A stretch of 64,000 nt of DNA, from positions 992,001 through 1,056,000 of the forward strand of contig NZ_BDBH01000004.1 in NCBI RefSeq assembly GCF_001612885.1, in the 5' to 3' direction. The translations under genes and the position numbers were made by a program. Within the stretch, counting starts at the first letter, position 1. Each line of letters opens with the position of its first letter. The DNA is from Nocardia harenae NBRC 108248 (GTDB taxonomy: Bacteria > Actinomycetota > Actinomycetes > Mycobacteriales > Mycobacteriaceae). The notes under the pieces are model-generated. The model was given only the letters and a program-made list of their open reading frames with translations. It did not search any database and had not been told where the DNA came from. Shown here piece by piece: positions 8,062 to 17,600 of this stretch.

Positions 8062-8514
8062 TTACGGTGCGGCCGTTTCGCCGGCCGCCTCCCTGGCGCC
8101 GCGCACGGCGAGCTTGTCGGCGCGCTCGTTCTCCGGGTGCCCGGCATGGCCCTTCACCCACTCCCACGCGACATCGTGGCCCGCGCAGGCCTCGGAGAGC
8201 CGCTGCCACAGGTCGGCGTTCTTCACCGGCTCCCGCTTCTGGGTCAGCCAGCCGTTCGCCTTCCACTTCGGGATCCAGGACAGGATGCCGTTGCGGACGT
8301 AGGTGCTGTCGGTGTAGACGCGAACGGTCGAGCGCCTGGTCAGCGCCTCCAGCGCCCGGATCGGCGCCATGAGCTCCATCCGGTTGTTGGTGGTGGGGCC
8401 GGGATCGCTGCCGTAGAGCTCGCGCTCGTGCGCGCCGTAGCGCAGGACCGCGCCCCAGCCGCCGGGGCCCGGGTTCGGGGCGCAGGCGCCGTCGGTGTAG
8501 ATCTCGACTTCCAC
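8062..8514 (-). CDS. rnhA: Ribonuclease HI
   Basis: A 150-residue RNase HI, full length for the family. It cuts the RNA strand of RNA:DNA hybrids and helps remove replication primers and R-loops. The four acidic catalytic residues and the assisting histidine are all present: D8 (YTDGAC), E47 (NNRMEL), D69 (YTDSTY), H123 (KGHAGH) and D133 (ERADKLA). The start is GTG at 8514. It sits close to, but is not evidently co-regulated with, the pyridoxamine-oxidase-like gene immediately upstream. Confidence 0.96.
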   Translation of the reverse strand: MEVEIYTDGACAPNPGPGGWGAVLRYGAHERELYGSDPGPTTNNRMELMAPIRALEALTRRSTVRVYTDSTYVRNGILSWIPKWKANGWLTQKREPVKNADLWQRLSEACAGHDVAWEWVKGHAGHPENERADKLAVRGAREAAGETAAP

Positions 8515-8523
8515 GCGGTGAGA

Positions 8524-8934
8524 CTACTGGTGCCTGGCGTGCCGGGTGCCGTACCACTCCTCGCCGACCGGTTCTCCGGCGAGGTTCCAGCTCCAGGACT
8601 CGACCGGCGTGATGCGCAGGTAGTAGCCGGGCCCCACCATGCCCGTTCGCTCGACCGGCGGCTCGGCGCGGCCGTAGACCCGCATGCCGCGGGCGATGAA
8701 CGGGTCCAGCGAGACGAGGTCGTCGACGACCAGGGCCACCTCGGCATTGCCCGCGGCGACATTGCGCGCCTTGCGCGTCGCGGGGAAGGTCGCGCCGCCG
8801 CCGACCCAGAACGCGGTGCCGTCGAACTCGAAGGCGACCGGGACGACGTCGGGTTGCCCGGCGGCGGCGCGGGTGGCGAGGCGGGCGAGCGGCTGGGAGC
8901 TGAGGTAGGCGAGTTCGGCGTCCGTGAAGGTCAT
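8524..8934 (-). CDS. PPOX-class F420-dependent oxidoreductase
   Basis: A 136-residue split-barrel flavin or F420-binding protein of the pyridoxamine 5'-phosphate oxidase superfamily. The N-terminal pattern LSSQPLARLATRAAAGQPDVVPVAFEFDG and the KARNVAAGN / VALVVDDL blocks are typical of the actinobacterial F420-dependent group. The physiological substrate is not predictable. The ATG at 8934 gives full family length. It ends 9 bp before the RNase HI start, so the two genes may share a transcript. Confidence 0.88.
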   Translation of the reverse strand: MTFTDAELAYLSSQPLARLATRAAAGQPDVVPVAFEFDGTAFWVGGGATFPATRKARNVAAGNAEVALVVDDLVSLDPFIARGMRVYGRAEPPVERTGMVGPGYYLRITPVESWSWNLAGEPVGEEWYGTRHARHQ

Positions 8935-9044
8935 GGTTTCGGATTATCCGAGCCCGCCGCGGCGTCGCACGGAAGCGGCGCGGCGATGAATTCCCGCGGC
9001 GGGGGCCGTCCTAGCTTCGGGAATCCCGACGACAGGAGCGCACC

Positions 9045-9680
9045 ATGGCTGACCCCGCCCTCTGGGCCATGATCCACACCGAGCGGCGCGCACTCGCCGA
9101 CGACCTCGCCGAGCTGAGTGCGGAGCAGTGGGCGGCACCGTCGCTGTGCTCGGAGTGGACCGTCGAGGAGGTGGTCGCGCACCTCACCGCCGCCGCCGAC
9201 ACCGGTCCGGTGCGCTGGGTCCGCAGTATGGCCGGCGCCCGGTTCGACGCCGCGAAGCACAATGCGCGGCGCATCGCCCAGTATCGGGGCGCCGATCCCG
9301 CCGAGACCCTGGCCCGGTTCCTGGCGGTGGTCGACAGCACCACCGCGGCCAGCGGCCACACCGCGGCCTGGCTGGGCGAGGTCGTCGTGCACGCACAGGA
9401 CATCCGGCAGCCGCTCGGGCTGCCCGCCCGGCCGGGGCTCGAGGCCTGCACCCAGGTCGCGCGCTTCTTCGCCTCCCGCAATTTCGCGGTGAACAGCAAG
9501 GACGCGGTGGCGGGGTTGCGGCTGGAGGCCACCGACGGGCCGTTCGCGGCGGGGGCGGGTCCGCTGGTCACCGGGCCGACGCTCGCCCTCGTCATGGCGA
9601 TGGCGGGCCGCGGCGCCTACCGCGCGGAGCTCACCGGGCCCGCCGTGGCCGCGCTGGGTGCACCGAGCCCGCAGCGGTAA
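9045..9680 (+). CDS. Maleylpyruvate isomerase-family mycothiol-dependent protein
   Basis: A 211-residue DinB-fold protein of the maleylpyruvate isomerase / mycothiol-dependent group. The N-terminal helix bundle carries LSAEQWAAPSLCSEWTVEEVVAHL, whose histidine belongs to the usual metal-binding triad. The second half has the WLGEVVVHAQDIRQPLG motif that supplies further histidine and aspartate ligands. These proteins use mycothiol as cofactor in isomerisation or detoxification; the actual substrate here is unknown. The ATG at 9045 follows GACAGGAGCG, a good ribosome-binding site. Confidence 0.88.
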   Translation: MADPALWAMIHTERRALADDLAELSAEQWAAPSLCSEWTVEEVVAHLTAAADTGPVRWVRSMAGARFDAAKHNARRIAQYRGADPAETLARFLAVVDSTTAASGHTAAWLGEVVVHAQDIRQPLGLPARPGLEACTQVARFFASRNFAVNSKDAVAGLRLEATDGPFAAGAGPLVTGPTLALVMAMAGRGAYRAELTGPAVAALGAPSPQR

Positions 9681-9708
9681 TTCACCTGCCGCTGGTAGAC
9701 CGGCGCCG

Positions 9709-10653
9709 TCACCAGGTCTCCCGGGCGACTCGCAGGAAGTTGGCGCTGAGCACGGCTTCGATCTCGGCGGGTGCCCACCCGCGCCGGGTGAGGTGGTCGC
9801 CGAGGGTCAGGAAGGTTTCCGGCGGCATCCAGGTGAGGGGGCCCCAGCGGGTGTAGGAGTCGTCGAAGAGGTGCGGGTTGCGGGCGATCTCGGCCAGGAA
9901 ATCCGCGGCGTCGAAGGAGTGGTCGGTGCTCACCCCGACGTGGTCGATGCCGACGAGCTCGACGGCGTATTCGAGGTGGCGGGTCATGGCCTCGAGGGTG
10001 GGGGTGTTGGGGCCGAGGAAGATGCCGACGCCGGTGATGCCGACGACGCCGCCGGTCTCCGCGCAGGCCCGCGCTTGGTCGTCGGTGATATTGCGAGGGT
10101 GGTCCCAGACCGAGCGCAGACACGAATGGCTGTAGACGACCGGGCGGGTGGAGATATCGCACATGTCGAGCCCGGTTCGCGCGCTGCAGTGGGAGCCGTC
10201 GGGGACGACGCCCGCCGCGTTCATCCCGGCGATCAGGTCGCGGCCCCAGCGGGTGAGGCCGGGGTTGTCGGTGTCGAGGCAGCCGCCGCCCGCGATATTG
10301 GCGTGGTTGTAGGTGGGGGCAAGGGTGCGCACGCCGAGGGCGGCGAGCCGGGACAGGTTGCCGAGGTCGCCGTCGAGGGGTGCCGCGTCCTCGAGGTCGA
10401 AGGCGATGGTGATCGTGCCCGGCGGGGTGCCGGGGATCTGCTCGGCTTTCTCGGCGAGAGACAGCCCCGGGTGCGCGGCGACGGCCCTGCGGTAGTGGTG
10501 CAGCAGGCGGGTGGCGTCGGCGAAGGAGTGGGGTGAGTAGCCCGCGTTGATCGAGACGAACGTGGAGCCGGAGTGGGCGAACCGGGTGACGGGCTCGACC
10601 GGGGCTGTGCTGTTCAGGGGAAGACACGCGTGCTGATCCCAGAGCAGGCTCAT
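9709..10653 (-). CDS. Membrane dipeptidase (peptidase family M19)
   Basis: A 314-residue zinc dipeptidase of the renal dipeptidase family. The metal-ligand segments can be followed: DQHACLPL at the N-terminus (the D-x-H motif), the bridging acidic residue in IAFDLEDA (about residue 104), GSHCSART and VYSHS (histidine ligands), and the late VGVSTDHSFD aspartate region. It has no signal peptide. Family members hydrolyse dipeptides, sometimes with D- or dehydro-residues. The gene converges on the DinB-like gene with a 28-bp gap. Confidence 0.88.
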   Translation of the reverse strand: MSLLWDQHACLPLNSTAPVEPVTRFAHSGSTFVSINAGYSPHSFADATRLLHHYRRAVAAHPGLSLAEKAEQIPGTPPGTITIAFDLEDAAPLDGDLGNLSRLAALGVRTLAPTYNHANIAGGGCLDTDNPGLTRWGRDLIAGMNAAGVVPDGSHCSARTGLDMCDISTRPVVYSHSCLRSVWDHPRNITDDQARACAETGGVVGITGVGIFLGPNTPTLEAMTRHLEYAVELVGIDHVGVSTDHSFDAADFLAEIARNPHLFDDSYTRWGPLTWMPPETFLTLGDHLTRRGWAPAEIEAVLSANFLRVARETW

Positions 10654-10776
10654 GGACCGATTCTCGCGCGCGGCGGCAGCCGGATGCCGGGACCCCCGGC
10701 ATCGATGGCCGCGGAAGCGGGGGCTGGTGACCTGGTCGGCCCGGTCAGAGCGTGATCTCCGCCGGGCAGCGGGTTT

Positions 10777-11199
10777 CTACCGATCGACCCCGGCGGGCTT
10801 CCGGGCTCGGCGCAGCAGTAGCGCCGTCAGCACCAGCGCCCAGACCACCGCCAGCGCGATGCCGAGCCCGAGCGGATAGTCGCGGTCGAGCGACGACGGG
10901 TTGTCCGGAATAGCACCGCCGCGCCGGAGCACGGGCAGCGCCACCAGCACCAGCGTGACGGTGCAGACCGCGCCGCAGGCGACCGGCGCCCACCACGCCG
11001 CGGGCAGCACCCGCCGCGCACCGACCCCGGCCGCCGCGCAGAGCGGCGCGAAAACGGCGTCGTGCACGAGGATTCCGGCGGCGAACCAGAGCGCGACCGA
11101 GATCAGGTCGGGGCGGGCCAGCTCGAGCAGGGCGGCGATGCCGTACCAGCCGAGCCAGATCCCGGCGGCGAGGAGCGCGGCGCGCACCGCGGTGATCAT
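10777..11199 (-). CDS. Hypothetical membrane protein
   Basis: A 140-residue membrane protein with four hydrophobic segments (for example VRAALLAAGIWLGWYGIAALL at the N-terminus and GIALAVVWALVLTALLL near the C-terminus). Its ATG overlaps the stop of the molybdopterin oxidoreductase gene as ATGA, and it is the last gene of the five-gene operon that begins at 14399. No family is recognised. A membrane partner or anchor for the upstream oxidoreductase is possible but only inferred. Confidence 0.8.
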   Translation of the reverse strand: MITAVRAALLAAGIWLGWYGIAALLELARPDLISVALWFAAGILVHDAVFAPLCAAAGVGARRVLPAAWWAPVACGAVCTVTLVLVALPVLRRGGAIPDNPSSLDRDYPLGLGIALAVVWALVLTALLLRRARKPAGVDR

Positions 11200-12431
11200 G
11201 CGGAGACCTCGATCCTGCCCAGCCATTTGGTCTGCAGCACGCCGGGTCTGCTGGGCGCGATGAGCCGGCACGGGTAGCCGTGATCGATATCGAGCGTCTC
11301 GCCGTTGATGGTGAGCGCGACCAGGGTCTCCGCGGCGGTGACGTGCTCGGCGGGGAGCACCGAGGTGCGGTAGATCCCCGCCTGCTCCAGCGATTCGAAG
11401 CGCACGTCGCCGTCGCGGTAGTTTACGGCGGCGAGCAGGTCGCGCAGCCGCACGCCGGACCACTCGGCCGCGGCCGACCAGCCCTCCACGCAGGCGATCG
11501 GCAGCCGCGCGGTGGTCTGCGGCAGCGCGGCCAGCTCGGCGCGAGTGAAGGCGCGCTGCCGCTCCCCGGCGGCGACGATCAGCCGGTAGCCGGGGTCGCG
11601 GGCCCGGTCGGTGACGCCGGCGGCGAGCGCGGTGCGGTTGACCGGCACCCCCTGCGGCCCCTCGCCGCTGCGCGGCGCGAGCACGGCGAGCCACCGCAGG
11701 AACGGCACCGTCTGCCCGGCCACGGCGAGCCCGGCCACCGCCGCCGCCACCCAGCCCGCGTTCAGCACCGCGCGGCGCGAGATCCCGCTGCTCGGCGGCG
11801 ACTCGACCGGGCGGGACAGCGCGTCCCTGATCACCGGCAGTTTGACCGCCAGGTGCACCGCGAGCGCACCGACCGCGACGTAGGCCATGGCGTGGTGGGC
11901 GACCGGGAAGAAGAACTTCCACGGGTAGTACTGGGCGATATTCACCAGCCCGGTCGCCAGCTGGAAGATCACCGAACCGACCAGCAGCGCGATCGACCCG
12001 CGCTCGAGGAGCTCCAGCGGGGAGAACCGGGGCCGCCGGAACAGCCGCGGGTACACCGCCCACAGCTTGACCAGCAGCAGGGGGATGGCCGCGATCCCGG
12101 TGATCACGTGCAGCCCCTGGGTGAACCGGTACAGCCACACCGGGTGCGCGGGCCACCAGAACCACGCGGGCGGGTGCTGGATCCAGTGGCTGAGCAGCCC
12201 GGTCACGAAGCACACCAGGATCGCGATGCCGAGCGGGATGCCTGCGCGCGCGGCGATCTCGGGCCCGCGCGCCGGGCTCGGCGCCGCTTCGGCCATCCCG
12301 GACGCGGGCGCTCCGGGACCGTCCGCATCGGCGGCGGGCGGTGCGGCCGGCCCGCCGCCGGACGCGGGCGTGCCGGGACCGTCACGCTGCTCCGGGTCCA
12401 GGGCCGATCCGCTCGCTGAAGTGTCACTCAT
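11196..12431 (-). CDS. Membrane-anchored molybdopterin oxidoreductase (sulfite oxidase fold)
   Basis: A 411-residue protein with two parts. After a low-complexity Ala/Pro/Gly tail, residues about 60-220 form a cytochrome-b561-like membrane domain with histidines in FTQGLHVITGI and FPVAHHAMAYVAVGALAVHLAVK. The C-terminal 190 residues are a sulfite-oxidase-type molybdopterin domain with the Mo-liganding cysteine in LPIACVEGWS and the later LDIDHGYPCRLIAP. The layout suggests electrons passing between a haem-containing membrane part and a Mo centre outside the cell. Both flanking genes overlap it by ATGA. The substrate is unknown. Confidence 0.87.
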   Translation of the reverse strand: MSDTSASGSALDPEQRDGPGTPASGGGPAAPPAADADGPGAPASGMAEAAPSPARGPEIAARAGIPLGIAILVCFVTGLLSHWIQHPPAWFWWPAHPVWLYRFTQGLHVITGIAAIPLLLVKLWAVYPRLFRRPRFSPLELLERGSIALLVGSVIFQLATGLVNIAQYYPWKFFFPVAHHAMAYVAVGALAVHLAVKLPVIRDALSRPVESPPSSGISRRAVLNAGWVAAAVAGLAVAGQTVPFLRWLAVLAPRSGEGPQGVPVNRTALAAGVTDRARDPGYRLIVAAGERQRAFTRAELAALPQTTARLPIACVEGWSAAAEWSGVRLRDLLAAVNYRDGDVRFESLEQAGIYRTSVLPAEHVTAAETLVALTINGETLDIDHGYPCRLIAPSRPGVLQTKWLGRIEVSA

Positions 12432-13063
12432 GCCGAGATCTCCCGCTCGGCGCGGTCGAGCCACGCGATGTGCCGCCCGCGCACCTCCGCGGTGGCACGC
12501 ACCCGGAAACCGGTGGCGGCGGCGAGCCGCGCGGCGTGCTCGATGCCGACCCGGGTCCACGGGAACCACGGCCCGGCCACGTCGTCGGTCTCCACCCGCT
12601 GCATGCGGCGCACGATGCCGGTGCCCGGCGGGTCGAACTCGACCACCGCGACGCCGCCCGCGCCGAGCAGGGCGCGGGTGCGGGTGAGCAGCCGGTGCGG
12701 GTCGGCGCCGATGCCGATATTGCCGTCGGCCAGCAGCGCGTAGGCCCAGCGTCCGGCGCCGGGGAGCGGGCCGAGCACGTCCCTGCGCAGCGCGGGGGCG
12801 CCGCGGGCCCTGGTCAGCGCGACGGCGAGCGGGGAGATGTCGACGCCGAGCGCGACGATCCCGCGGCGCAGCAGCGCGGCGACCAGCCGCCCCGGGCCGC
12901 AGCCGAGGTCGATGGTCGGCCCGTCGCAGCCCGCGGTGAAGACGGCATCGGCGTCCTCCGCGGCGCCGAGCCAGCGCTGGGCGGGGACCGGGTCCCTGGT
13001 GCCGTCCGCGGCGCGGACCCAGCAGGTGCGGCCCGCCAGTGCCCGATCGAAGGTCTCGGTCAT
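12428..13063 (-). CDS. SAM-dependent methyltransferase, class I
   Basis: A 211-residue class I methyltransferase. The SAM-binding motif I is TIDLGCGPGRLVAALL (about residues 50-65), followed by GVDISPLAV with the ribose-binding acidic residue. VEFDPPGTG comes later as the post-motif strand. It is the third gene of the ATGA-linked operon, between a DUF2064 nucleotidyltransferase-like gene and the molybdopterin oxidoreductase. It may modify a product made by the preceding glycosyltransferase pair; that link is inferred from gene order only. Confidence 0.87.
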   Translation of the reverse strand: MTETFDRALAGRTCWVRAADGTRDPVPAQRWLGAAEDADAVFTAGCDGPTIDLGCGPGRLVAALLRRGIVALGVDISPLAVALTRARGAPALRRDVLGPLPGAGRWAYALLADGNIGIGADPHRLLTRTRALLGAGGVAVVEFDPPGTGIVRRMQRVETDDVAGPWFPWTRVGIEHAARLAAATGFRVRATAEVRGRHIAWLDRAEREISA

Positions 13064-13728
13064 CGGACCGCCGGGGAGAGCCGGTGCACGGTGTCGGCGA
13101 AGCGGCCGCCCGCGTGCGCGGCCACGCGCATCGCGTCGTCGAAGTGGTCGACGTCGGAGTGCGTGGCCAGGGTGCGCACGTGTAATCCGCAGCGGCGCAT
13201 GGCCTCCCGGGTGAGTTCGCCGGTGCGCGGGGTCGACATCGGGACCGCGGTCAGCGCCCGGGCCGGTCGCGGGTCCGGCAGGCCGAGCGCCCACCAGCCG
13301 CCGTCGGTGGCGGGGCCGAGCACCGCGTCGCCGGTGCCCGCGAGCTCGGTGGCGGCGGCGGTGAGTTCGCCGGGGGTGAGCTGCGGGGTGTCCATGCCGA
13401 TCTGCAGGACCGGGAGCCCGGCGCGGGCGGCGTCGGCGTGCGCGCGGGCCAGCCGCTCGCCGAAGCTGCCGCCGCGCTGCGGCACCACCTCGAAGCGGGC
13501 GAGCAGCGCGCGCACCTCGGGGCCGCGCTCGGCGGCGGCGAGATCGCCGGTGCAGGCGACGACGCGGTGCGCGACCTCGGCGGCGAGCACCGCGTCCAGC
13601 GTGTCGAGCAGGGCGGCGGCGGCCAGGTCGGCGGCTTCGCGCGGGGTGAGCGGCGGGCTGAGCCTGGTCTTGGCGAGCCCCGCGACCGGCGCCTTGGCGA
13701 TGACGAGCAGCGTGGCCGGACAGCTCAT
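13060..13728 (-). CDS. DUF2064 / TIGR04282 glycosyltransferase-like protein
   Basis: A 222-residue protein with a GT-A-like nucleotidyltransferase fold. It starts VIAKAPVAGLAKTRL, the nucleotide-binding loop of the CofC/MobA-like DUF2064 group. A metal-binding MDTPQL segment (about residue 112) and the PATDGGWWALGL block follow. Such genes are regularly found beside GT2 family genes, as here, where the start overlaps the GT2 stop as ATGA. The reaction is not established; transfer of a sugar or nucleotide is the family expectation. Confidence 0.86.
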   Translation of the reverse strand: MSCPATLLVIAKAPVAGLAKTRLSPPLTPREAADLAAAALLDTLDAVLAAEVAHRVVACTGDLAAAERGPEVRALLARFEVVPQRGGSFGERLARAHADAARAGLPVLQIGMDTPQLTPGELTAAATELAGTGDAVLGPATDGGWWALGLPDPRPARALTAVPMSTPRTGELTREAMRRCGLHVRTLATHSDVDHFDDAMRVAAHAGGRFADTVHRLSPAVR

Positions 13729-14399
13729 GTCAGCACCGCCCAGAAGTCGCGGGTGGCGCGCAGCGAGCCGCGCACGGAGCCGGAGACCTTCGAGGCGCCG
13801 CCGGCGCGTGGCCGGTAGCTGATGTCCTGCTCGACGACCAGCCAGCCGGCCTCCGCGGCGCGCACCAGCAGCTCGAGCGGGTAGCCGAAGCGCGGGTGCA
13901 GCGGGCCGAGCGCGAGCAGGGCGTCGCGGCGGGCCACCCGGACGGCGCCGATATCGTGCACCGGCAGCCCGTAGCGGCGGCGCAGCCGGGCGGCGATCAC
14001 CCGATTGCCGAGCCGGGCGTGCCAGGGCCAGCTGCCGCCGCGCACCGGCCTGCGGCGCCCGACGGCGAGGTCGGCGCCGGAGAGCACCGCGCCGACGAGC
14101 GCGGGGAGCTCGCCGGGGTCCATCGAGCCGTCGCCGTCGAGCACGGCGACCAGCTCGGTCTCGGCGGCGGCGATGCCCGCCTGCACGGCGGCGCCGTAGC
14201 CGGGGATGGGTTCGGGGATCACCCTGGCGCCCGCGGCGCGGGCCAGCTCGGCGGTGTCGTCGGCCGAGCCGTTGTCGACGACCAGGATGCGGTAGCCGCC
14301 GGGGACGGCGGCGAGGACTTTCGGCAACGCTTCGGCTTCGTCGCGGCACGGGATCACGACGGTCACGCCGCGCCGGTCGCCCACTGTGTTGGTCACCAT
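13725..14399 (-). CDS. Glycosyltransferase family 2
   Basis: A 224-residue GT2 enzyme starting ATG at 14399. The nucleotide-sugar site is VTVVIPCRDEAEALPKVL, followed by ILVVDNGSADDT and the metal-binding VLDGDGSMDP (DxD region). The domain resembles dolichol-phosphate-mannose synthase-like enzymes without a C-terminal membrane tail. It is the first gene of a five-gene operon whose members all overlap by 4 bp. Its promoter should lie in the 122-bp gap shared with the divergent membrane gene at 14522. Confidence 0.9.
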   Translation of the reverse strand: MVTNTVGDRRGVTVVIPCRDEAEALPKVLAAVPGGYRILVVDNGSADDTAELARAAGARVIPEPIPGYGAAVQAGIAAAETELVAVLDGDGSMDPGELPALVGAVLSGADLAVGRRRPVRGGSWPWHARLGNRVIAARLRRRYGLPVHDIGAVRVARRDALLALGPLHPRFGYPLELLVRAAEAGWLVVEQDISYRPRAGGASKVSGSVRGSLRATRDFWAVLT

Positions 14400-14521
14400 G
14401 GCGACGTTATGCCCCGAACCAGCGAAAACACCGCCCGAAATGCTTACCGAAGTCTGACGGCGCGGTCCCGGGCACCGCGAACCCGCCGCGCCCCGGCGGC
14501 GCCGCACCTAGGGTCGGCGCT

Positions 14522-15853
14522 GTGCCCGACCTCATCGAGACCCCGCGGGAACGCCGCGTCGCCCGCGCCGAGCTGCTCGCCGCCGGTGCCGCGCTTGCCC
14601 TCGTCGCGGCAGCGTTCGCGGTCCCGCGGATCGCAGGCGAAGAGTGGCGGCTCTCGCTCTACGCGGCCGCCGCGCCCATCTTCGGCAGCTTCCTCCCGCA
14701 CGTGGGCTGGGGCACGATCCCGGCCGTCGCGCTCGCCGCCGCGGTGATCACCTCGGGTCCCGCGCTGGCGGCCAGGCTCTCCTGGCCGCGGCTGCTGACC
14801 TCGAGCTACGTCGTGGCACTGGGCTGGGCGCTGCTGCTGGCGCTGGTCGACGGCTGGGAGCGCGGGTTCACCGAGCACTTCGCCGACCCGAACGAGTACC
14901 TGCACGAGGTGCCCGGCGTCACCGATATCGGGGGCATGCTGCGGGGCTTCGCCGACCGCATCCTGGATTTCCAGCCGGATTCCTGGACCACGCACGTCTC
15001 CGGGCACCCGCCGGGCGCGCTGCTCTTCTTCGTGCTGCTCGACCGGGCCGGGCTCGGCGGCGCCACCTGGGCGGCGTGGGCCTGCGTGCTGATCGGCTGC
15101 ACCGCCGTGCCCGCGGTGGCGGTGGCCTTCGACGCGCTCGGGGAACGCGACCGGGCCCGCGCGGCGCTGCCCTACCTGGCGCTGGCCCCGGCCGCCCTGT
15201 GGATCGCGGTCTCGGCGGACGCCGTCTTCGCCGCGGTGGCGGCGTGGGCGGTGGCGCTGCTCGCCGTCGCGACCCGGCCGGGGCGCGCTCCGGTCGGGCT
15301 GGCCGCCGGGGTGCTGTTCGGGGTGGCGATCAACCTCAACTACGGCCTGATCCTGATGGGGATTCCGGCCGTGGCGGTGCTGCTCGCCGGGCGCACGGCG
15401 CGGCCGCTGCTGCCCGCGCTGGCCGGGGCGCTCGCGGTGGTGGCGGCCTTCGCCGCGGCCGGGTTCTGGTGGCTCGACGGCTACCACCTGGTGGTCGAGC
15501 GCTACTACCAGGGCATCGCCACCACCCGGCCGATCAGCTACTGGTGGTGGGGCAATCTCGCGGCGACGGTGTGCGCGGTGGGGCTGGCCGCGGTGGCGGC
15601 GCTGCCCCGGGTCTTCGGGCGGCTGCGGGCCCTGGATCCGGCGGCGCTCCTGGTGGTGGCCGGGCTGTGCGCGCTGCTCGCCGCGAACATCAGCGGGCTG
15701 AGCAAGGCCGAGACGGAGCGGATCTGGCTGCCGTTCGATCTCTGGTTACTGGCCGGAACCGCCTTCCTGCCGCGCCGCGCGGACCGGATCTGGCTTACCG
15801 TGCAGGCGGTGGGCACGCTGCTGCTGGTCCACCTGATCCTGACGAATTGGTGA
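14522..15853 (+). CDS. Polytopic membrane protein, GT-C-like
   Basis: A 443-residue protein with about ten transmembrane helices. The start is GTG at 14522. An extracellular-type loop after the early helices carries EHFADPNEYLHEVPGV and WTTHVSGHPPGALLFF, resembling the catalytic loop of GT-C glycosyltransferases that use lipid-linked sugars. A two-component pair starts 6 bp downstream, so all three genes are probably one transcript. It may glycosylate a product of the divergent GT2 operon; this is inference from context. Confidence 0.75.
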   Translation: MPDLIETPRERRVARAELLAAGAALALVAAAFAVPRIAGEEWRLSLYAAAAPIFGSFLPHVGWGTIPAVALAAAVITSGPALAARLSWPRLLTSSYVVALGWALLLALVDGWERGFTEHFADPNEYLHEVPGVTDIGGMLRGFADRILDFQPDSWTTHVSGHPPGALLFFVLLDRAGLGGATWAAWACVLIGCTAVPAVAVAFDALGERDRARAALPYLALAPAALWIAVSADAVFAAVAAWAVALLAVATRPGRAPVGLAAGVLFGVAINLNYGLILMGIPAVAVLLAGRTARPLLPALAGALAVVAAFAAAGFWWLDGYHLVVERYYQGIATTRPISYWWWGNLAATVCAVGLAAVAALPRVFGRLRALDPAALLVVAGLCALLAANISGLSKAETERIWLPFDLWLLAGTAFLPRRADRIWLTVQAVGTLLLVHLILTNW

Positions 15854-15859
15854 GGCACC

Positions 15860-16537
15860 GTGTGCATTCTGGTCGCCGACGACGACCCCGTCGTCCGTGA
15901 GGTGGTGCGCCGCTACCTGGAGCGCGACGGGCTGACCGTGATCGAGAGCGCCGACGGCGCCGCCGCCACCGCCGCGCTGCGCGATGCCGACGTGCGGCTG
16001 GCGGTGCTCGACGTCATGATGCCCGCCCCGGACGGCATCGAACTCTGCCGGGCCATCCGCGCCGGCGCCCGCCCCGACCTGCCGATCATCCTGCTCACCG
16101 CGCTCGGCGCGGAGGAGGATCGGGTGCTCGGGCTGGAGGCGGGCGCCGACGACTACGTGACCAAGCCGTTCAGCCCGCGCGAACTCGCGCTGCGGGTGGC
16201 CTCGGTGCTGCGCCGGGCCCGGCCCGCGGCACCGGCCGGACCGGTGCGGGACGGCCCGATCGAGCTGCACCCGGCGGCGCGCTCGGTCGCCGTGCGCGGC
16301 GCCACCGTCGAGCTGACCCCGCGCGAATTCGACCTGCTGGAGTTCCTGCTCCGGCACCCGGGCGCGGTCTTCGCCAGGGCGGAGCTGCTGGCCCGGGTCT
16401 GGGGCTGGGAGTTCGGCGATCTCTCCACGGTGACCGTGCACGTGAAGCGGCTGCGTGCCAAGCTCGGCGCCGAGCACCGCATCGACACCGTGTGGGGCAG
16501 GGGCTACGCCTGGCGCCGGGAGCCGTCCGATGGATGA
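15860..16537 (+). CDS. OmpR-family response regulator
   Basis: A 225-residue response regulator. The receiver domain has the acidic pocket VADDDP, the phosphoryl-accepting D51 (VLDVMMP) and K102 (VTKPFS). The C-terminal winged helix carries [13 protein letters not shown] and the recognition-helix region [13 protein letters not shown]. It starts GTG at 15860, directly after the membrane gene, and overlaps the kinase gene by 8 bp. It should control transcription in response to the following sensor kinase. Confidence 0.93.
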   Translation: MCILVADDDPVVREVVRRYLERDGLTVIESADGAAATAALRDADVRLAVLDVMMPAPDGIELCRAIRAGARPDLPIILLTALGAEEDRVLGLEAGADDYVTKPFSPRELALRVASVLRRARPAAPAGPVRDGPIELHPAARSVAVRGATVELTPREFDLLEFLLRHPGAVFARAELLARVWGWEFGDLSTVTVHVKRLRAKLGAEHRIDTVWGRGYAWRREPSDG

Positions 16538-17600
16538 TTCGACGCTCCAGCTGATCGGCTACACCGCGGCCGGGTCGCTGCCGGTGGTGCTGGCCGGGGC
16601 GATCGTGCTGCGCGTCACCGGGACCCGCTCGCTCACCACCAGCATGGTGGTGCTGGTGCTGATCCCGACCCTCTCGGCGCTGGCCGGGATGGTCGCGGTG
16701 AGCGGGCTGATGTTCACCGACGAGCTGCACCACACGCTGGTGGTGCTCGGCGTCGTCGCCGCCGTCACCATTCCGGCGGCCGTGCTGCTCGGGCGGCAGC
16801 AGGCCAGGAAGACGGTGTGGGAGCGGCAGATCCGGGATCAGGAGCGGGCCGCGGAGCAATCCCGCCGGGAGCTGGTGGCCTGGGTCAGCCACGACCTGCG
16901 CACCCCGCTGGCCGGGATCAGGGCGATGGCCGAGGCGCTCGCGGACGGCGTGGTGACCGGCGGCGCCGACGTCACCCGCTACGCCGGGCAGATCGGCCGC
17001 GAGGTGCAGCGCCTCGGCGGCATGGTCGACGACCTCTTCGACATGTCGAAGATCAGCGCGGGCGCGCTCCGGCTCGAGCTCGGCCCGGTCGACCTGCGCG
17101 AACTCGTCGACGAGGTGCTCGCCGCCAACCGCCCCACCGCCGAGCGCGCCGCCATCGCGCTGCACGCCGAGCACCCGGGCACCCGGATCACCGTCGCCGC
17201 CGACGACCGCGCGCTGGTCCGGGTGCTGAGCAACCTGGTGTGCAATGCCATCGCGCACACCCCGCCCGGCGACCGGGTCGCGATCTCGGCGGGCACCGCC
17301 GACGGCCACGCCTGGGCCAGGGTGGACGACACCGGCCCCGGCATCGCGGAGCCCGACCTGCCGCGCATCTTCGACATCGCCTACCGCGGCACCGCCGCCC
17401 GCTCCCCCGTCGCCGCGGGCGGGCTGCCCGCGGGCAGCGGCATGGGGCTGGCCATCGCCGCCGGGCTGGTGCACGCGCACGCCGGGGCGATCAGCGCCGA
17501 GAACCGGGAGCAGGGGTGCCGGTTCGAGGTCCGGCTGCCGCTCGTCCGAACGCCGGCCGCCGGTTCGCTCGGCCCGCGCGCCGCGGTGCCCCGCGGGTGA
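16530..17600 (+). CDS. Sensor histidine kinase
   Basis: A 356-residue kinase. Three or so N-terminal membrane helices (residues about 8-90) have almost no extracellular loop, suggesting membrane-stress or intramembrane sensing. The DHp domain has H121 in [10 protein letters not shown], and the catalytic domain has the N box [13 protein letters not shown], the G1 region DDTGPGI and the G2 region GSGMGLAI. It overlaps the response-regulator gene. The neighbours suggest it monitors the envelope or polysaccharide functions encoded around it, but the signal is unknown. Confidence 0.92.
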   Translation: MDDSTLQLIGYTAAGSLPVVLAGAIVLRVTGTRSLTTSMVVLVLIPTLSALAGMVAVSGLMFTDELHHTLVVLGVVAAVTIPAAVLLGRQQARKTVWERQIRDQERAAEQSRRELVAWVSHDLRTPLAGIRAMAEALADGVVTGGADVTRYAGQIGREVQRLGGMVDDLFDMSKISAGALRLELGPVDLRELVDEVLAANRPTAERAAIALHAEHPGTRITVAADDRALVRVLSNLVCNAIAHTPPGDRVAISAGTADGHAWARVDDTGPGIAEPDLPRIFDIAYRGTAARSPVAAGGLPAGSGMGLAIAAGLVHAHAGAISAENREQGCRFEVRLPLVRTPAAGSLGPRAAVPRG

